Assembly (NCBI GenBank): GCA_900315585.1
Contig: OMZP01000010.1
Location: 1 to 55,286 of the forward strand
DNA length: 55,286 nucleotides
Origin: an uncultured Eubacteriales bacterium
GTDB taxonomy: Bacteria; Bacillota; Clostridia; Christensenellales; Aristaeellaceae
Direction: 5' to 3'
In this document: one piece after another, positions 35,351 through 43,320 of the stretch
Layout: each line of letters begins with the position of its first letter
Numbering within the stretch: the first letter of the stretch is position 1
Position numbers and translations under genes: made by a program
The notes under the pieces: model-generated
The model's database searches: none
What the model saw: only the letters and a program-made list of their open reading frames with translations
What the model was told of the DNA's origin: nothing

Positions 35351-36316
35351 TCACTTCAATTTCAAACTGATTTCCCCGGAGCCGACCCGGGAGACGCCGC
35401 TTTCCGTGCGGATCACAAGTCTTCCCGCGTCGTCGATGTCCAGCGCCCGGGCCTCGAACCGCTCGTCGCCCCGGATCACCAGCACGTCCCGGCCGATGAC
35501 ATTGGAGCGCGCGCGGCTCTCCGCCATGAACTCCCCGGTCTCGATCTGGCCGTACAGGGCCTCCAGCTGGTTGGAGATCTCGGCGATCAGGCGGCTGCGG
35601 GACACGGCGTGGCCGCACTCGTTTTCGATGGACGTGGCGATGCTCTGCAGCTCCGGCGGGAAGACCATCCGCGTCACGTTGATGCCTATGCCCAGCACCG
35701 CGTATTCCAGGCCGCCGGTCTCAAAGTCCATGCTGGCCTCACAGAGGATGCCGCAGGCCTTCCTGCCGCCGATGTACAGGTCGTTCACCCATTTGATCTT
35801 CACGTCCACGTCGCAGAGCGCCTCGATGGCCCGCGCCACCGCCACCGCCGCCATGGAGGTGATCATCACAGCCTTGTCGGCCAGCAGCTTCGGCCTGAGC
35901 ACATAGGTGATGTATACCCCGGAGTGCTCCGGCGAGAAGAAGGAACGGCCCATGCGGCCCTTGCCGCCGGACTGGGATTCCGCCACCACCAGGTAGCCGT
36001 GGGGCGCGCCGGTGGCCGCCAGGGCCTTGGCCCGGGTGTTGGTGGAGTCCAGCCTTTCGTTGACCTCCATGCGCCGGGCAAAGGCGTCGGTTTTGAGCCA
36101 ACGCTCGATCTCCGGCTGGCTGATGCGATTGGGCGAGCCGACGAGCCGATAGCCCCGGTTCGTGGCCGCTTCGACGGTATAGCCCTCCTGGCGCAGCTGC
36201 TCGATGGCCTTCCAGACGGAATTTCGGCTGACGCCCAGCCTGCGGGCCAGGCGCTCGCCGGACATCGGCGCGTCCTCGCCCATCAGCGTGCGCAGCACGT
36301 CGTTTTTTGTGGACAT
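35351..36316 (-). CDS. birA: Bifunctional biotin ligase and repressor BirA
   Basis: BirA (321 residues) attaches biotin to carboxylases and, with bound biotinyl-AMP, represses biotin genes. The N-terminal winged helix (residues 5-60, SGERLARRLGVSRNSVWKAI) shows it is the regulatory class. The ligase core has STNTRAKAL, SQSGGKGRMGRSFFSP and KWVNDLYIGGRKACGIL; the C-terminal SH3-like domain follows. The ATG has GGAGG upstream. The promoter holds an 11-bp perfect inverted repeat, probably its own or another regulator's operator. Confidence 0.95.
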   Translation of the reverse strand: MSTKNDVLRTLMGEDAPMSGERLARRLGVSRNSVWKAIEQLRQEGYTVEAATNRGYRLVGSPNRISQPEIERWLKTDAFARRMEVNERLDSTNTRAKALAATGAPHGYLVVAESQSGGKGRMGRSFFSPEHSGVYITYVLRPKLLADKAVMITSMAAVAVARAIEALCDVDVKIKWVNDLYIGGRKACGILCEASMDFETGGLEYAVLGIGINVTRMVFPPELQSIATSIENECGHAVSRSRLIAEISNQLEALYGQIETGEFMAESRARSNVIGRDVLVIRGDERFEARALDIDDAGRLVIRTESGVSRVGSGEISLKLK

Positions 36317-36323
36317 AAGTAAA

Positions 36324-36360
36324 CCTCCGCATGCGTTGCCTGTACTGTAGCATGCGGAGG
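36324..36360. promoter_or_regulatory. Palindromic operator in the birA promoter
   Basis: CCTCCGCATGC (36324-36334) and GCATGCGGAGG (36350-36360) are perfect complements with a 15-bp centre that contains the -10. The left arm includes the birA ribosome-binding site. Transcription starts inside the centre, so the whole cannot form in the mRNA and is better read as a protein site. The half-site does not look like the usual BirA box. Confidence 0.6.
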
Positions 36361-36372
36361 TCTCAATGTCAA
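36344..36372 (-). promoter_or_regulatory. Promoter of birA-bioY
   Basis: TTGACA (36372-36367), 17 bp, TACAGT (36349-36344) on the minus strand. Over the -35 lies a second dyad, TGTCAAC (36367-36373) and GTTAACA (36382-36388), whose halves resemble BirA half-sites (TGTTAAC) but with 8-bp spacing. Confidence 0.7.
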
Positions 36373-36402
36373 CGATCCTTTGTTAACAGGGTGACAATTA
36401 AA

Positions 36403-36864
36403 TCATTCCCTTTGCTGCTTTTTGCGCGTGAAAGCCCAGTAGAGAAGCCAGAGCGCGGCGTCGATGCCCAGCATGAAAAGGCCCAGCCTCGTCTGCCAGA
36501 CCGTGGGAAAGGGCACGTTGCCGCCGATCAGGGCGTCGTAGGAAAACTGGATCTCCTCCCCCTCGGCGGGGATCATCGCCTTATCCGGGACGCGGTAATA
36601 GACGGTCTCCGTCTCCCCGGTATCCGCGGCCTTTACCTTCACGTCCGCCTTGTAGCCGGTGTACCTGTGCCGATGGCGCCCCGTGCCGTGGGTGCTGGTG
36701 GTGGTGCTGATGCGGCCCACGCGAATGACCACGGCGCTCCTGTGGGGCGCGATGCGGTCATGAAGCAAAAACGCCACGCCCACGATCGCCAGCAGGATCA
36801 GCAGCGTGCGGTAGACCTTTCGGGTATTTCGCCCGTTCATCGACTTGTCCGTCTGGTCAGTCAT
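36403..36864 (-). CDS. Two-helix membrane protein of unknown function
   Basis: This 153-residue protein has membrane segments near 18-36 and 122-145. Between them lies an extracytoplasmic part with an odd Thr/Ser/His stretch (STTTSTHGTGRHRHRYTG) and a beta-rich AADTGETETVYYRVPDKAMIPAEGEEIQFSYD region, reminiscent of DUF3592-like proteins, though I cannot confirm this. The tail is basic. The ATG at 36864 has GGGAG upstream and overlaps the queH stop by 8 bp, so it is translated from the same transcript. Confidence 0.75.
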   Translation of the reverse strand: MTDQTDKSMNGRNTRKVYRTLLILLAIVGVAFLLHDRIAPHRSAVVIRVGRISTTTSTHGTGRHRHRYTGYKADVKVKAADTGETETVYYRVPDKAMIPAEGEEIQFSYDALIGGNVPFPTVWQTRLGLFMLGIDAALWLLYWAFTRKKQQRE

Positions 36865-37504
36865 GCCCGTCTCCCTCTGTTGCCTTTCGGCGGTCCCGCT
36901 CCATTTTGGAGAACACGCAGCCGCAGTAATCCTGCCGGTAGAGGTCGTATTCCTTGGACAGCTCGCAGGAACGCTTGTAGCCGTTCTTCTTCTTGAAGTC
37001 CGAGGGCAGCCAGGGAACGCCCGCTTCCTCCGACAGCGCCTGCCCGATGGCGTTGAGCAGCTGGGCGTCCTTCAGGGGGCTGATGGTGAGGGTGGTGGTG
37101 AAGCAGTCGCTGTGCCGTTCCTTGGCCGCCTTCGCCGCCGCCCCCAGGCGCATCCGGAAGCACAGCTCGCACCGCGCGCCGCCCTCCGTGTCCGCCTCGT
37201 GGCCCCGGCACATGGCCATGAAGGCCTCGGCGTCGTAGTCCCCCACGATCACGTTCATCTCGTTTTCATGGGGCAGCGCCGCCACCAGCCGCTTCAGCTC
37301 CTCCACCCGGCGGTCAAACTCGCTCCGGGGGGAGATGTTGGGGTTGTAGTAGAAGAGGTCGATGTCAAAGTACCGGTTCAGCGCCTCCAGCACGGCGCTG
37401 GAGCAGGGCGCGCAGCAGCTGTGCAGCAAAAGGCGCGGCCTGCGGCCGGACGCCTCGATCCGGGCAAGCTCGCGCTCCATTAAGATTTGATAATTCTGCT
37501 TCAT
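36857..37504 (-). CDS. queH: Epoxyqueuosine reductase QueH
   Basis: QueH (215 residues, DUF208) makes queuosine from epoxyqueuosine in tRNA and replaces QueG in many anaerobes. The iron-sulfur and metal cysteines are present: LLHSCCAPCSS near residue 30, the GGARCELCFRMRL segment, and YCGC near the end. The ATG at 37504 overlaps the upstream kinase stop (ATGA). A tRNA-His, one of the Q-modified tRNAs, lies elsewhere in the window. No other queuosine genes are adjacent. Confidence 0.93.
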   Translation of the reverse strand: MKQNYQILMERELARIEASGRRPRLLLHSCCAPCSSAVLEALNRYFDIDLFYYNPNISPRSEFDRRVEELKRLVAALPHENEMNVIVGDYDAEAFMAMCRGHEADTEGGARCELCFRMRLGAAAKAAKERHSDCFTTTLTISPLKDAQLLNAIGQALSEEAGVPWLPSDFKKKNGYKRSCELSKEYDLYRQDYCGCVFSKMERDRRKATEGDGHD

Positions 37505-38439
37505 AGCTCCGCCTCTTCCACGGCGTAGTCGAAGGGGGCGGCGTGGGCGGTCTTCGGGACGACGATCCGCACGGCGCTGTGCAGGTTCTCCAGGATCACC
37601 GCGTTCGTAGCGGGCTCCCGCTCGCCATCCAGGGTCCACTCCACCGGAGCGTCGCATTCCACGTGGATGTTGCTGGCCGAGAAGAAGTGGATCATGTCGT
37701 TGGGCACGTTCTGGGTGGTGAGGCCCACCAGGATGCTGCTCAGCTGGGCGGGGTTCGTGGGATTGCGCACCAGCGTCACCTCGAACTTGCCGTCGTTCAG
37801 GGCCACCATCTGGGCATCCAGCTTCAATATGCCGCCCACGGAGGTGGAATTGGTGATGGAGCAGAACAGGAAATCGTCCTCCAGCGCCAGGTCCCCGGCG
37901 GTGACGCGCATGTGGATGGGCCGGATGGCGCTCAGATCCCGCACGCCCTCCAGAATGTAGGCCACGTGGCCCAGCAGGTTCTTGGCCGCCTGGGGCGTGG
38001 AATAGGAGGTCTTGGCGAAGGCCCCGCAGGTAGCAGTGTACACGAAGTTGCGCCCGTTGAAGGCGCCGATGTCGATGGCCTGGGCGCGGCCCTCCACGAT
38101 GTCCCGCGCGGCCTGCACCACGTCCGGCGACAGGCCGATAGAGGCGGCGTAGTCGTTGGTGGTGCCGCAGGGAATGTAGCCCAGGGGGCAGCGCATGCCC
38201 GCCGCGAGCATTCCAGCAATGGTCTCATTCAGGGTGCCGTCGCCGCCGGCGCAAACGATCATGTTGTAGCTGTGCTGCTTGTGCTGGGCAAGGTATTCCG
38301 TGGCCTCCCCCGTCGCGCCGGTGACGTAGATCTCGCAGACGTAGCCATGCTCAATAAAAAGCCGGAGGATCTCCGGCAGGTTGCGGTTGGCCCGGCGCTG
38401 GCCCGCGCACGGGTTCAGGATCAACAGCAGTTTTTTCAT
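37501..38439 (-). CDS. Diacylglycerol/lipid kinase family protein (DagK/YegS)
   Basis: This 312-residue cytoplasmic enzyme phosphorylates a lipid such as diacylglycerol. LLILNPCAGQRRANRNL opens the catalytic domain, and VCAGGDGTLNE is the nucleotide-binding GGDGT motif. IPCGTTNDYAASIG follows, then the beta-sandwich second domain. It overlaps its upstream neighbour by 4 bp (ATGA) and queH by 4 bp. A role in lipid recycling during envelope synthesis is likely from the family. Confidence 0.92.
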   Translation of the reverse strand: MKKLLLILNPCAGQRRANRNLPEILRLFIEHGYVCEIYVTGATGEATEYLAQHKQHSYNMIVCAGGDGTLNETIAGMLAAGMRCPLGYIPCGTTNDYAASIGLSPDVVQAARDIVEGRAQAIDIGAFNGRNFVYTATCGAFAKTSYSTPQAAKNLLGHVAYILEGVRDLSAIRPIHMRVTAGDLALEDDFLFCSITNSTSVGGILKLDAQMVALNDGKFEVTLVRNPTNPAQLSSILVGLTTQNVPNDMIHFFSASNIHVECDAPVEWTLDGEREPATNAVILENLHSAVRIVVPKTAHAAPFDYAVEEAEL

Positions 38440-39149
38440 GTTTCACCCACTGATTCCGTGGTTTGATCTCCGTAGAGCAGATAGAGCTTGAAGTCCAGGC
38501 CGTCGCAGGACACCTGGTGATAGCGCACCGTGCCCCGAACGCCCCGCACGGCACCGTAGATGGACGGGCCGTGGAGGTGGCCGTAGACGCAGTCCGTCAC
38601 GCCCCAGGCCTCGAGGATGTCGGAAAAGCCCGGCTCCTCCTCCGTCAGCGGCGGATAGTGCAGCATGACGGTGATGGGCGCGGTCTCGCTGAGCCTGCGG
38701 GCGTGCTTGAGGGACATCTCAAGCCGCATGCGCTCCCGGTTGTAGATGCGCAGATCGTCCTCGGTGCTCTCCGGCCCCGGCAGCGTCCAGCCCCGGCTTC
38801 CGGCGTAGAGCCGCCCGCCGATGAGCATGCTGTCGTTTTGCAGGGCGAACATCCCCTCCGGCAGGGCCCTTCTGACCCGGCCGATGGAGCTCCACCAGTA
38901 GTCGTGGTTGCCCCGCAGCAAAAGCTTCGTGCCCGGAAGCGCGCCGATGCTGCCCAGGTCCTCCAGGGCGTCCTCCAGGCGCATGGCCCAGGACAAATCC
39001 CCCGGCAGCAGCACCAGGTCCTCAGATTTGACCTTGCTCAGCCAATCCTCGCGGATGCGCGCGAAGTGGTCCTTCCAGTGGTCGCCGAAGATGTCCATGG
39101 GCTTCTGCTTCGCGGGCAGGTGCAGATCCCCGATCGCGTACACCGACAA
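38436..39149 (-). CDS. Calcineurin-like metallophosphoesterase
   Basis: This 237-residue phosphoesterase has YAIGDLHL, LLPGDLSWAM, LLRGNHDYWW, VMLHYPP and YGHLHG, a full two-metal set. The start is TTG at 39149, with GGAG eight bases ahead; that site lies inside the acidic 3' end of the upstream zinc-ribbon gene, whose stop is 2 bp before. The upstream ATG-initiated extension to 39374 is a shadow of that gene. The substrate is unknown. It overlaps the lipid kinase gene by 4 bp. Confidence 0.9.
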   Translation of the reverse strand: MSVYAIGDLHLPAKQKPMDIFGDHWKDHFARIREDWLSKVKSEDLVLLPGDLSWAMRLEDALEDLGSIGALPGTKLLLRGNHDYWWSSIGRVRRALPEGMFALQNDSMLIGGRLYAGSRGWTLPGPESTEDDLRIYNRERMRLEMSLKHARRLSETAPITVMLHYPPLTEEEPGFSDILEAWGVTDCVYGHLHGPSIYGAVRGVRGTVRYHQVSCDGLDFKLYLLYGDQTTESVGET

Positions 39150-39151
39150 GG

Positions 39152-39547
39152 CTACAGCTCCTCGTCCTCGTCGTCGTCTTCGTCTTCGTCTTCCTCGTCC
39201 TCGTCGTCGCTGAAGTCGGCGTCCTCGCTGAAGTCCTCGTCGTCCAGGTCGCCGCCGATGTCCAGCTCGATCTCGTCCATGGTGGACACGGAGTCGATCT
39301 CGATGCTGGCGGGCTCGTGCTGGATCTCCTCGTCGTTGTCCAGGTCGTCCCGGCGCGCCTGTTCCTTCAGGCATTGCGCGCAGAGCTCATGGCCCGGCAC
39401 CACGGGGTTCTCCCCGCACTCGGAGCACAGCTCCACCATCTCAAACTGCTCGCTCTCGCCGCGCACCTCGCGGCGGCATACGGAACACATGGTATCCGTA
39501 TCGTTCATGTAATTCAATTCGCAGCGCGGACACTTCACAAGCGCCAT
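39152..39547 (-). CDS. Double zinc-ribbon protein with acidic tail
   Basis: This 131-residue protein has four CxxC pairs in its first 75 residues (CPRC, CSVC, CSEC, CAQC), enough for two zinc ribbons. The C-terminal part is extremely acidic, with about 25 Asp/Glu in the last 35 residues (DDEDEEDEDEDDDEDEEL). The ATG at 39547 has GGAGG seven bases ahead; ATGs further up lack spacing. Acidic tails of this kind can mimic nucleic acid. Function unknown. It leads the operon of phosphoesterase, lipid kinase and queH. Confidence 0.82.
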   Translation of the reverse strand: MALVKCPRCELNYMNDTDTMCSVCRREVRGESEQFEMVELCSECGENPVVPGHELCAQCLKEQARRDDLDNDEEIQHEPASIEIDSVSTMDEIELDIGGDLDDEDFSEDADFSDDEDEEDEDEDDDEDEEL

Positions 39548-39603
39548 CGTCATTCCTCCCCAATGGTTCAGCACCGCTGACGGGTGCACAATCACATGAA
39601 GAT

Positions 39604-39631
39604 ATTATACACAAATTGTCTGAAAGCACAA
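39604..39631 (-). promoter_or_regulatory. Promoter of the zinc-ribbon to queH operon
   Basis: TTGTGC (39631-39626), 16 bp, TATAAT (39609-39604) on the minus strand, about 57 bp before the ATG. Confidence 0.65.
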
Positions 39632-39651
39632 GCCCTATTTTGCGTTTTCGC

Positions 39652-40245
39652 CTATGTTTTATGCGCGAATGATCGGATTTTTTTATACCACTGGGCAAAA
39701 ACGAGCAAATCCCGGCGGTAAACCTCCTTCAGGGAGGGGTTGTAGATCACCGAAGCGGGGTGGTACATGGGAAAGAGCAGGCGGCCGTTCAGGTCCATGA
39801 ACTGCCCGTGGAGGCTGCCGATCACCTGCCGTCGGTCCGTCAGGGCCTTCAGCGGCACGTTGCCCAGCGTGACCACGCACTTCGGGTCCACCAGTGCGAT
39901 CTCCCTTTCCAGCCAGGGCACGAACAGCTTGACCTCCTCCTGGGTGGGCGGGCGGTTCACCGTGCGCCCGGCGGCGGAGACCTTCGTGGGGCGGAACTTC
40001 ACGGTGTTGGTCACGTAGAGCGCGCTTCTCTCCATGCCTGCGCCCTCCAGGAACTCGTCGAGGTTCTTCCCCGCCTTGCCCACGAAGGGCCGTCCCAGCA
40101 GGGATTCCTGCTCGCCGGGGGCCTCGCCCACCAGCATCACCGGGGCGTTTGCCTCCCCCTCGCCGAACACCAGCACCTTCTTCTCGCCCTCGTACAGGCC
40201 GTCGATGAACGCCGTCAGCTCGGCGTTCAGCTTGTCCATGCTCAT
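39652..40245 (-). CDS. Uracil-DNA glycosylase family protein lacking Fe-S ligands
   Basis: This 197-residue protein has family 4-like motifs: LVGEAPGEQE (motif A), PFVGKAGKNL and the late MYHPASVIYN. Unlike its neighbour it has a single cysteine, and the segment CNIVKCRPP of family 4 reads TNTVKFRPT here. It therefore cannot hold the 4Fe-4S cluster of classical family 4 enzymes. It may act on uracil or another base. It overlaps the upstream glycosylase gene by 4 bp (ATGA), so both are made together. Confidence 0.9.
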   Translation of the reverse strand: MSMDKLNAELTAFIDGLYEGEKKVLVFGEGEANAPVMLVGEAPGEQESLLGRPFVGKAGKNLDEFLEGAGMERSALYVTNTVKFRPTKVSAAGRTVNRPPTQEEVKLFVPWLEREIALVDPKCVVTLGNVPLKALTDRRQVIGSLHGQFMDLNGRLLFPMYHPASVIYNPSLKEVYRRDLLVFAQWYKKIRSFAHKT

Positions 40246-40808
40246 GCCTCGCCCTCCAATTCCCGCAGCTTGTCCCGCACCTTCTGGAAGTCTTCCCAGG
40301 CGTCCCGCTTTTTAGCCGGGTCCCGAAGGAGCGCCGACGGGTGGAACGTGGGCATGAACCACACGCCCTTCTGCTCGTACCAGCGCCCGTGGTCCCGGGT
40401 GATGAACACCTGGTCCTTGACGGTGTATTGGCAGGCCACCTTGCCCAGCAGCACCACCACCCGGGGCCGCACCAGCGCGAACTGGGCCCTGAGGTACGGC
40501 AGGCAGGCCGCGGCCTCGTCCGGCTCTGGGTTGCGGTTCTGGGGCGGGCGGCACTTGACGATGTTGCAGATGTAGACCTCGGACCGCTCCAGGCCGATGG
40601 CGTGGATCATCCGGGTGAGCAGCTCGCCGGAGCGGCCCACGAAGGGCCTCCCCTGCCGGTCCTCCTCCTGGCCGGGGCCCTCGCCGATGAACATGAGCCG
40701 GGCGTTGGGATCGCCCTCGCCGGGCACGACATTGTTTCTCCCCTCGCACAGGCGGCACTTTTCGCACCCGCCGATCTCCTCCATCAGCTGCGCCCAGGAC
40801 ACGCGCAT
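40242..40808 (-). CDS. Family 4 uracil-DNA glycosylase with Fe-S cluster
   Basis: This 188-residue repair enzyme removes uracil from DNA. The four cluster cysteines are visible: CEKC near residue 14, the cysteine of VKCRPP near 80, and one in AAACLPY near 100. Motif A is FIGEGPGQEE, and motif B is FHPSALLR. The ATG at 40808 has GAGGGG upstream. It is the first gene of a two-gene unit behind a terminator. Confidence 0.94.
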   Translation of the reverse strand: MRVSWAQLMEEIGGCEKCRLCEGRNNVVPGEGDPNARLMFIGEGPGQEEDRQGRPFVGRSGELLTRMIHAIGLERSEVYICNIVKCRPPQNRNPEPDEAAACLPYLRAQFALVRPRVVVLLGKVACQYTVKDQVFITRDHGRWYEQKGVWFMPTFHPSALLRDPAKKRDAWEDFQKVRDKLRELEGEA

Positions 40809-40836
40809 GGCGGACCCCTCCTTCGTGATTCAAACA

Positions 40837-40866
40837 GCGCGCCGTGGCATGGCTTCCACGGCGCGC
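40837..40866 (-). terminator. Hairpin terminator between small membrane gene and glycosylase genes
   Basis: GCGCGCCGTGG and CCACGGCGCGC form a perfect 11-bp stem with an 8-base loop. The following minus-strand TGTTTG is a weak T-run, so some readthrough into the glycosylase genes is likely. Confidence 0.7.
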
Positions 40867-40874
40867 AAAGAATG

Positions 40875-41096
40875 CTATTTCGGTATGATGACGGCGTTGT
40901 TGAACATGTCCAGCAGGGACTTGAAGGACTCCTGCCCGTCCCGGGCCACCCAGTTGACGAGCGCCGCCAGCAAAAAGCCGCAGGCCACGATCACCACGAT
41001 CCCGGCCACAACGCCCAAAAAATCATAGATACCGGCGAATATCTGAAAATTCACCCTGCGCCGCTTGACCTCCTGGCGCGTATAGATCTTGGCCAC
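40875..41096 (-). CDS. Small membrane protein
   Basis: This 73-residue protein has a basic start (MAKIYTRQEVKRRR), one or two hydrophobic helices (about 16-50) and a short polar tail. I do not recognise a family. The ATG is preceded by GGGAGGTGAG, a strong ribosome-binding site. A hairpin terminator follows, so it is likely a single-gene transcript. Confidence 0.7.
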   Translation of the reverse strand: MAKIYTRQEVKRRRVNFQIFAGIYDFLGVVAGIVVIVACGFLLAALVNWVARDGQESFKSLLDMFNNAVIIPK

Positions 41097-41158
41097 GCTC
41101 TCACCTCCCGGGGGCCTTGTTGCCCCTCATTATATCACACAGTCGCCGCAAATGCAAA

Positions 41159-43051
41159 TCACGCCCCGTACTGTATGATCTCGTTCACCTTTCGATAGGT
41201 GCTCTTGCAGAGCAGCTCCTTGCTGATCTCGTTCCCGGCGGCGTCCCAGCGCACCTTGTAGGCCTCGGCCTTATAGCCGTTGCGGCCCTCCTGCAGCACG
41301 TAGGTCGCCCCCTTGGCCAGGAACGCGGAGGGCTGATACTCCGTCTCCGCCTTCATCACCTCGGTGGTCTTGGCCTCCAGGGTGATCTTCTCCCCGTTGG
41401 GCAGCAGCTTTCCGAAGATGCCAAAGCGCACCCGCTTGTCGTCGGTCAGGTAGCAGCAGATGTAGATGTTGTCGTCGGAGGTATTCTTGAACTTGAAGTC
41501 CTGGTTGCCCCAGTCCACCGTGGCGTCCTTGCCCTTGTCCACGTAGTGGACCGTCAGGGAGTGGTTGTGGCGCTCCACGATCTCCATGTCCGCCTTCACC
41601 GCCGCGTTGAACAGCGTGGTGGACACCTGGCAGATGCCGCCGCCCACCTGCTCCGTCACCTCGCCGCTGGAATAGGCCGTGGCCAACTTGAAGCCCCGGG
41701 AGCCGGTGCGCTCGCCCACCGCGTCGTTGAAGGAGAAGGTCTCCCCGGGGGCGACGCAGGTGCCGTTGATGAAGCTCATGGCCACCTTGATGTTGTTCAG
41801 CCGCGCCTTGCTGGAGGAGGAGGCGTTGGTGATGGCGTAGTCGATCAGGCCGTATTGGGCGGCCACCTCGTCGGTGGAGGCCTCCGGCTGGATCGTCGAT
41901 ATTGGCAGGGCTACGTTGCCGCCGCCCCCTGCGATGCTCTGGACAATGGCGGTCTTCAGCGCGTCCCGGTCCAGCTCCCGGCCCACCACGGACTCGTTGA
42001 ACTGGAATTCATAGGTCTCCGGGTCAAAGGACGCGATGGTGGCCGCCTGGGCGGGCCGGTCGATCTGCTCCGCCAGCTGCTCCACATAGGCGTCCAGGGT
42101 CTGGGCGCTGGTGTCCCGCCGGGTGATGCGATAGGCCACCGGGTTCTCCACCCGGCTGGAGGCCATCCGGTATCGCTCCTCCAGGGAGCCGTTGCGCCCG
42201 GCGCTCCAGGCCGCGGAGAGCACGGACTCATAGTCGCTCAGGTAGCCCAGCTCCTTCGCGGTCACGGCGGTGCCGTCGTCAAAGACCACGGTGCGGTTCT
42301 CGTTCCGGGCCTCCACCCGGTCCCGCCAGTACTCCATGGCGTTGTTGAGGGTCATGTTGCTCACGTCCACGCCCTCGATGGTGGTGCCCTCGTAGAAGGT
42401 CTGCTGGTCCACCACCTGGCGCATCCTCTGGAACTCGGCGTAGGCCGACTGCTGGCGGATCATCAACACGGCGAACAGCGCGATGCCCAGCACCAGGCAG
42501 ATGTTGGCCGCGCCGAAGGCCGCCGCGAAGGTCGGGGGCTTCTTGCCGCCGCCCTTCTTCTTCGATTTGGGCCTGGGCTTGCGCTCCATGAACAGGTCGT
42601 CCTTCGGCGCTGCCTGCTTCGCCGGTGCGTTGCGGCGGTTGGCCTCCACGGCCACCGGGCTGAGGCTGACCTCCTTGATGGAGCGGGTGCTCTTCTTTAC
42701 CGCGTTTATCTTTGCAGAAGCCTTCTGGGTTGATGACTTGTTGACCGTCGATTTCTTGACCGGCGGCTTCTTCGCGACGTGCTTCCCGGCGGCAGGCTTG
42801 GCGGCGACGGGCTTCTTGGCGGCTGCCTTTGGGACGGCGGTCTTGTTGGCCGTTGCCTTCTTCGTGGCGGTCCTGTCGGTCGTCCACTTCTTCGAGGCGG
42901 CGGCGTGGACCGGGCGCGCGCTCTTCTTCGCCGCCTTTGGGCACGCCGAAGCGGCCGTCGGCTTCTTCTTGCCGGCGGTCGCGGTCTTCGCCTTCGTCGT
43001 GGAACCGGCCTTCTTCCTGGCCGGGCTCTTGGCCTTCACTGCTTCAGACAT
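41159..43051 (-). CDS. VanW-family wall protein with histone-H1-like cytoplasmic tail
   Basis: This 630-residue protein has three parts. Residues 1-170 are a low-complexity Lys/Ala/Thr/Ser tail (KKATANKTAVPKAAAKKP type), like histone H1 or bacterial nucleoid proteins. A membrane helix follows at about 172-194. Outside lie a PG_binding_4-like region (210-400), the VanW domain (about 415-545, with APGETFSFNDAVG and GGGICQVSTTLFNAA) and a C-terminal G5-like region. VanW proteins occur with wall-active functions, but their activity is unknown. The basic tail is not typical; it may bind DNA, RNA or acidic lipids. The start is the ATG at 43051 with a distant GGAG. Confidence 0.88.
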   Translation of the reverse strand: MSEAVKAKSPARKKAGSTTKAKTATAGKKKPTAASACPKAAKKSARPVHAAASKKWTTDRTATKKATANKTAVPKAAAKKPVAAKPAAGKHVAKKPPVKKSTVNKSSTQKASAKINAVKKSTRSIKEVSLSPVAVEANRRNAPAKQAAPKDDLFMERKPRPKSKKKGGGKKPPTFAAAFGAANICLVLGIALFAVLMIRQQSAYAEFQRMRQVVDQQTFYEGTTIEGVDVSNMTLNNAMEYWRDRVEARNENRTVVFDDGTAVTAKELGYLSDYESVLSAAWSAGRNGSLEERYRMASSRVENPVAYRITRRDTSAQTLDAYVEQLAEQIDRPAQAATIASFDPETYEFQFNESVVGRELDRDALKTAIVQSIAGGGGNVALPISTIQPEASTDEVAAQYGLIDYAITNASSSSKARLNNIKVAMSFINGTCVAPGETFSFNDAVGERTGSRGFKLATAYSSGEVTEQVGGGICQVSTTLFNAAVKADMEIVERHNHSLTVHYVDKGKDATVDWGNQDFKFKNTSDDNIYICCYLTDDKRVRFGIFGKLLPNGEKITLEAKTTEVMKAETEYQPSAFLAKGATYVLQEGRNGYKAEAYKVRWDAAGNEISKELLCKSTYRKVNEIIQYGA

Positions 43052-43219
43052 CTATCGAATCGCTCCAATGATCGCGTTGAATATACATTAGCTTTTCCAA
43101 ATCCATACTTCCCTATGGAGCCATTATCGTGGAAATCCATGGCTGCGTCAAGGGGATTTGGTACTTTTTTGCGGGCAGGTTTCGCAACATTCTGTAAACG
43201 GACGTTCTTATGAACGTAT

Positions 43220-43300
43220 AAGATCCTTCGCTTTGCTCAGGATGACACCGATATGCCTGTCATTCTGAGCGGAGCGCCAGCGTAGTCGAAGAATCTTCTG
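43220..43300. repeat. Long hairpin repeat, family A copy 4
   Basis: AGATCCTTCGC..GCTCAGGATGACA faces TGTCATTCTGAGCGGAGCG..GTCGAAGAATCT, an imperfect stem. It lies just past the rarA stop and may terminate it. The stretch 43052-43320 holds no gene. Confidence 0.75.
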
Positions 43301-43320
43301 TCTGCGATTGGAGAATCGCT

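Noticed and set aside
38436..39374. Longer form of the phosphoesterase starting at 39374
   Set aside because: The extra N-terminus is the Gly/Arg-rich shadow of the acidic tail of the zinc-ribbon gene; the TTG at 39149 has a proper ribosome-binding site.
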